Below the pieces are notes generated by a model. It saw only the letters and a program-made list of their open reading frames with translations. It was not told where the DNA came from and ran no database searches. DNA of 26,920 nucleotides from Phosphoribacter sp044220725. GTDB lineage: Bacteria; Actinomycetota; Actinomycetes; Actinomycetales; Dermatophilaceae. The DNA lies in contig JBGAQN010000031.1 of the NCBI GenBank assembly GCA_044220725.1, forward strand, positions 1-26,920. The letters are read 5' to 3'. The translations under genes and the position numbers were made by a program. Of the stretch, positions 26,798 through 26,920 are shown piece by piece. Within the stretch, counting starts at the first letter, position 1; every line of letters begins with the position of its first letter.

Positions 26798-26839
26798 CTA
26801 TGCGGTGCGCCACCAGCCCTGGCGGGTTGTCGAAGCCAT
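26798..26839 (-). CDS. Leader peptide of the trpS attenuator (MASTTRQGWWRTA)
   Basis: A 13-codon frame begins with ATG at 26839 and ends with TAG at 26800-26798. Residues 9 and 10 are both tryptophan (TGG TGG). Tryptophan is the rarest residue, so tandem Trp in a tiny frame upstream of trpS is strong evidence for a regulatory leader. Stalling at the Trp codons would cover the first segment (including CCGCC) and free GGCGGCGT to form the antiterminator. Ample charged tRNA-Trp would let the ribosome reach the stop and permit the terminator. No Shine-Dalgarno is present, and TATTCT 6 nt upstream suggests a leaderless start. Ribosome-mediated attenuation of a trpS-type gene is known in Streptomyces. 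Confidence 0.65.
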   Translation of the reverse strand: MASTTRQGWWRTA

Positions 26840-26845
26840 GATCGG

Positions 26846-26851
26846 AGAATA
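26846..26851 (-). promoter_or_regulatory. Candidate -10 element (TATTCT) of the trpS leader transcript
   Basis: TATTCT on the minus strand lies exactly 6 nt before the leader-peptide ATG, which would then be the first transcribed codon. The -35 region overlaps the 26861-26897 hairpin and shows no good match. Confidence 0.45.
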
Positions 26852-26860
26852 GCGCACCAA

Positions 26861-26897
26861 CACAGCGCCCCGAACCTTCACGGCCCGGGGCGCTGTG
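26861..26897. terminator. 12-bp inverted repeat upstream of the trpS promoter
   Basis: CACAGCGCCCCG (26861-26872) is the exact reverse complement of 26886-26897, with a 13-nt loop. It probably terminates a gene entering from the right of the window. A GTATGCCG tag follows at 26908. Confidence 0.5.
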
Positions 26898-26920
26898 GCT
26901 GAGGGGTGTATGCCGCGCGG

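Overview
This is a chromosomal segment of a high-GC actinobacterium. Gene order from the metallophosphoesterase at about 4.7 kb to acs at about 24.9 kb follows the block known in Mycobacterium tuberculosis as Rv3683-Rv3667: calcineurin-like phosphoesterase, ponA2, whiB4, two ArsA-like ATPases, small DUF4177-like protein, RidA-like protein, metallo-beta-lactamase fold protein, crp, nth, Nudix/CoA pyrophosphatase, marP, ephE-like hydrolase, DUF1469 membrane protein, acs. Protein style and the extra genes (nhaA, an NrtR-type regulator, trpS) suggest a Micrococcales-type actinobacterium, perhaps the Intrasporangiaceae/Dermatophilaceae group. That placement is inference, not seen directly.

Layout. 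1-132: end of a probable IS21-like insertion sequence. 133-1152: the C-terminal part of a mycosin (type VII secretion subtilisin-like protease) lacking its catalytic Asp and His. 1325-2995: acyl-CoA ligase. 3180-4130: DUF2231 membrane domain joined to a cytochrome-b5-like domain. 4445-4521: tRNA-Pro(CGG). 4690-8584: metallophosphoesterase, YqeY-like protein and a bifunctional class A penicillin-binding protein. 8887-11465: WhiB4-like Fe-S regulator and two ArsA-like ATPases. 11532-13920: DUF4177-like, RidA-like, Nudix and metallo-beta-lactamase proteins. 13917-15548: DUF4261 protein and Crp. 15644-18290: nth-nudix-marP, a translationally coupled operon with GTGA overlaps. 18308-21026: alpha/beta hydrolase, DUF1469 protein and NhaA. 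21397-24901: NrtR-type regulator, flavin reductase and acetyl-CoA synthetase. 25037-26674: DUF3349-like protein and trpS, with a 13-codon leader peptide and attenuator upstream of trpS.

Themes. Much of the block concerns envelope integrity, stress and redox (PonA2-like PBP, MarP-like periplasmic protease, WhiB4-like and Crp-like regulators, endonuclease III, RidA-like protein) plus acetate activation. Several genes without a Shine-Dalgarno sequence have a TANNNT hexamer 6-7 nt before the start codon, which fits leaderless transcripts.

The most unusual signal is not a gene. The octamer GTATGCCG (reverse complement CGGCATAC) occurs 49 times by my manual count, about one per 550 bases, where about one copy is expected by chance. 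The orientations are balanced (24 and 25), the copies use several reading frames, and several form perfect inverted pairs at gene ends or between divergent genes. This looks like a DNA-uptake-sequence-like or HIP1-like chromosomal tag. The second notable signal is a complete Trp-codon attenuator in front of trpS.
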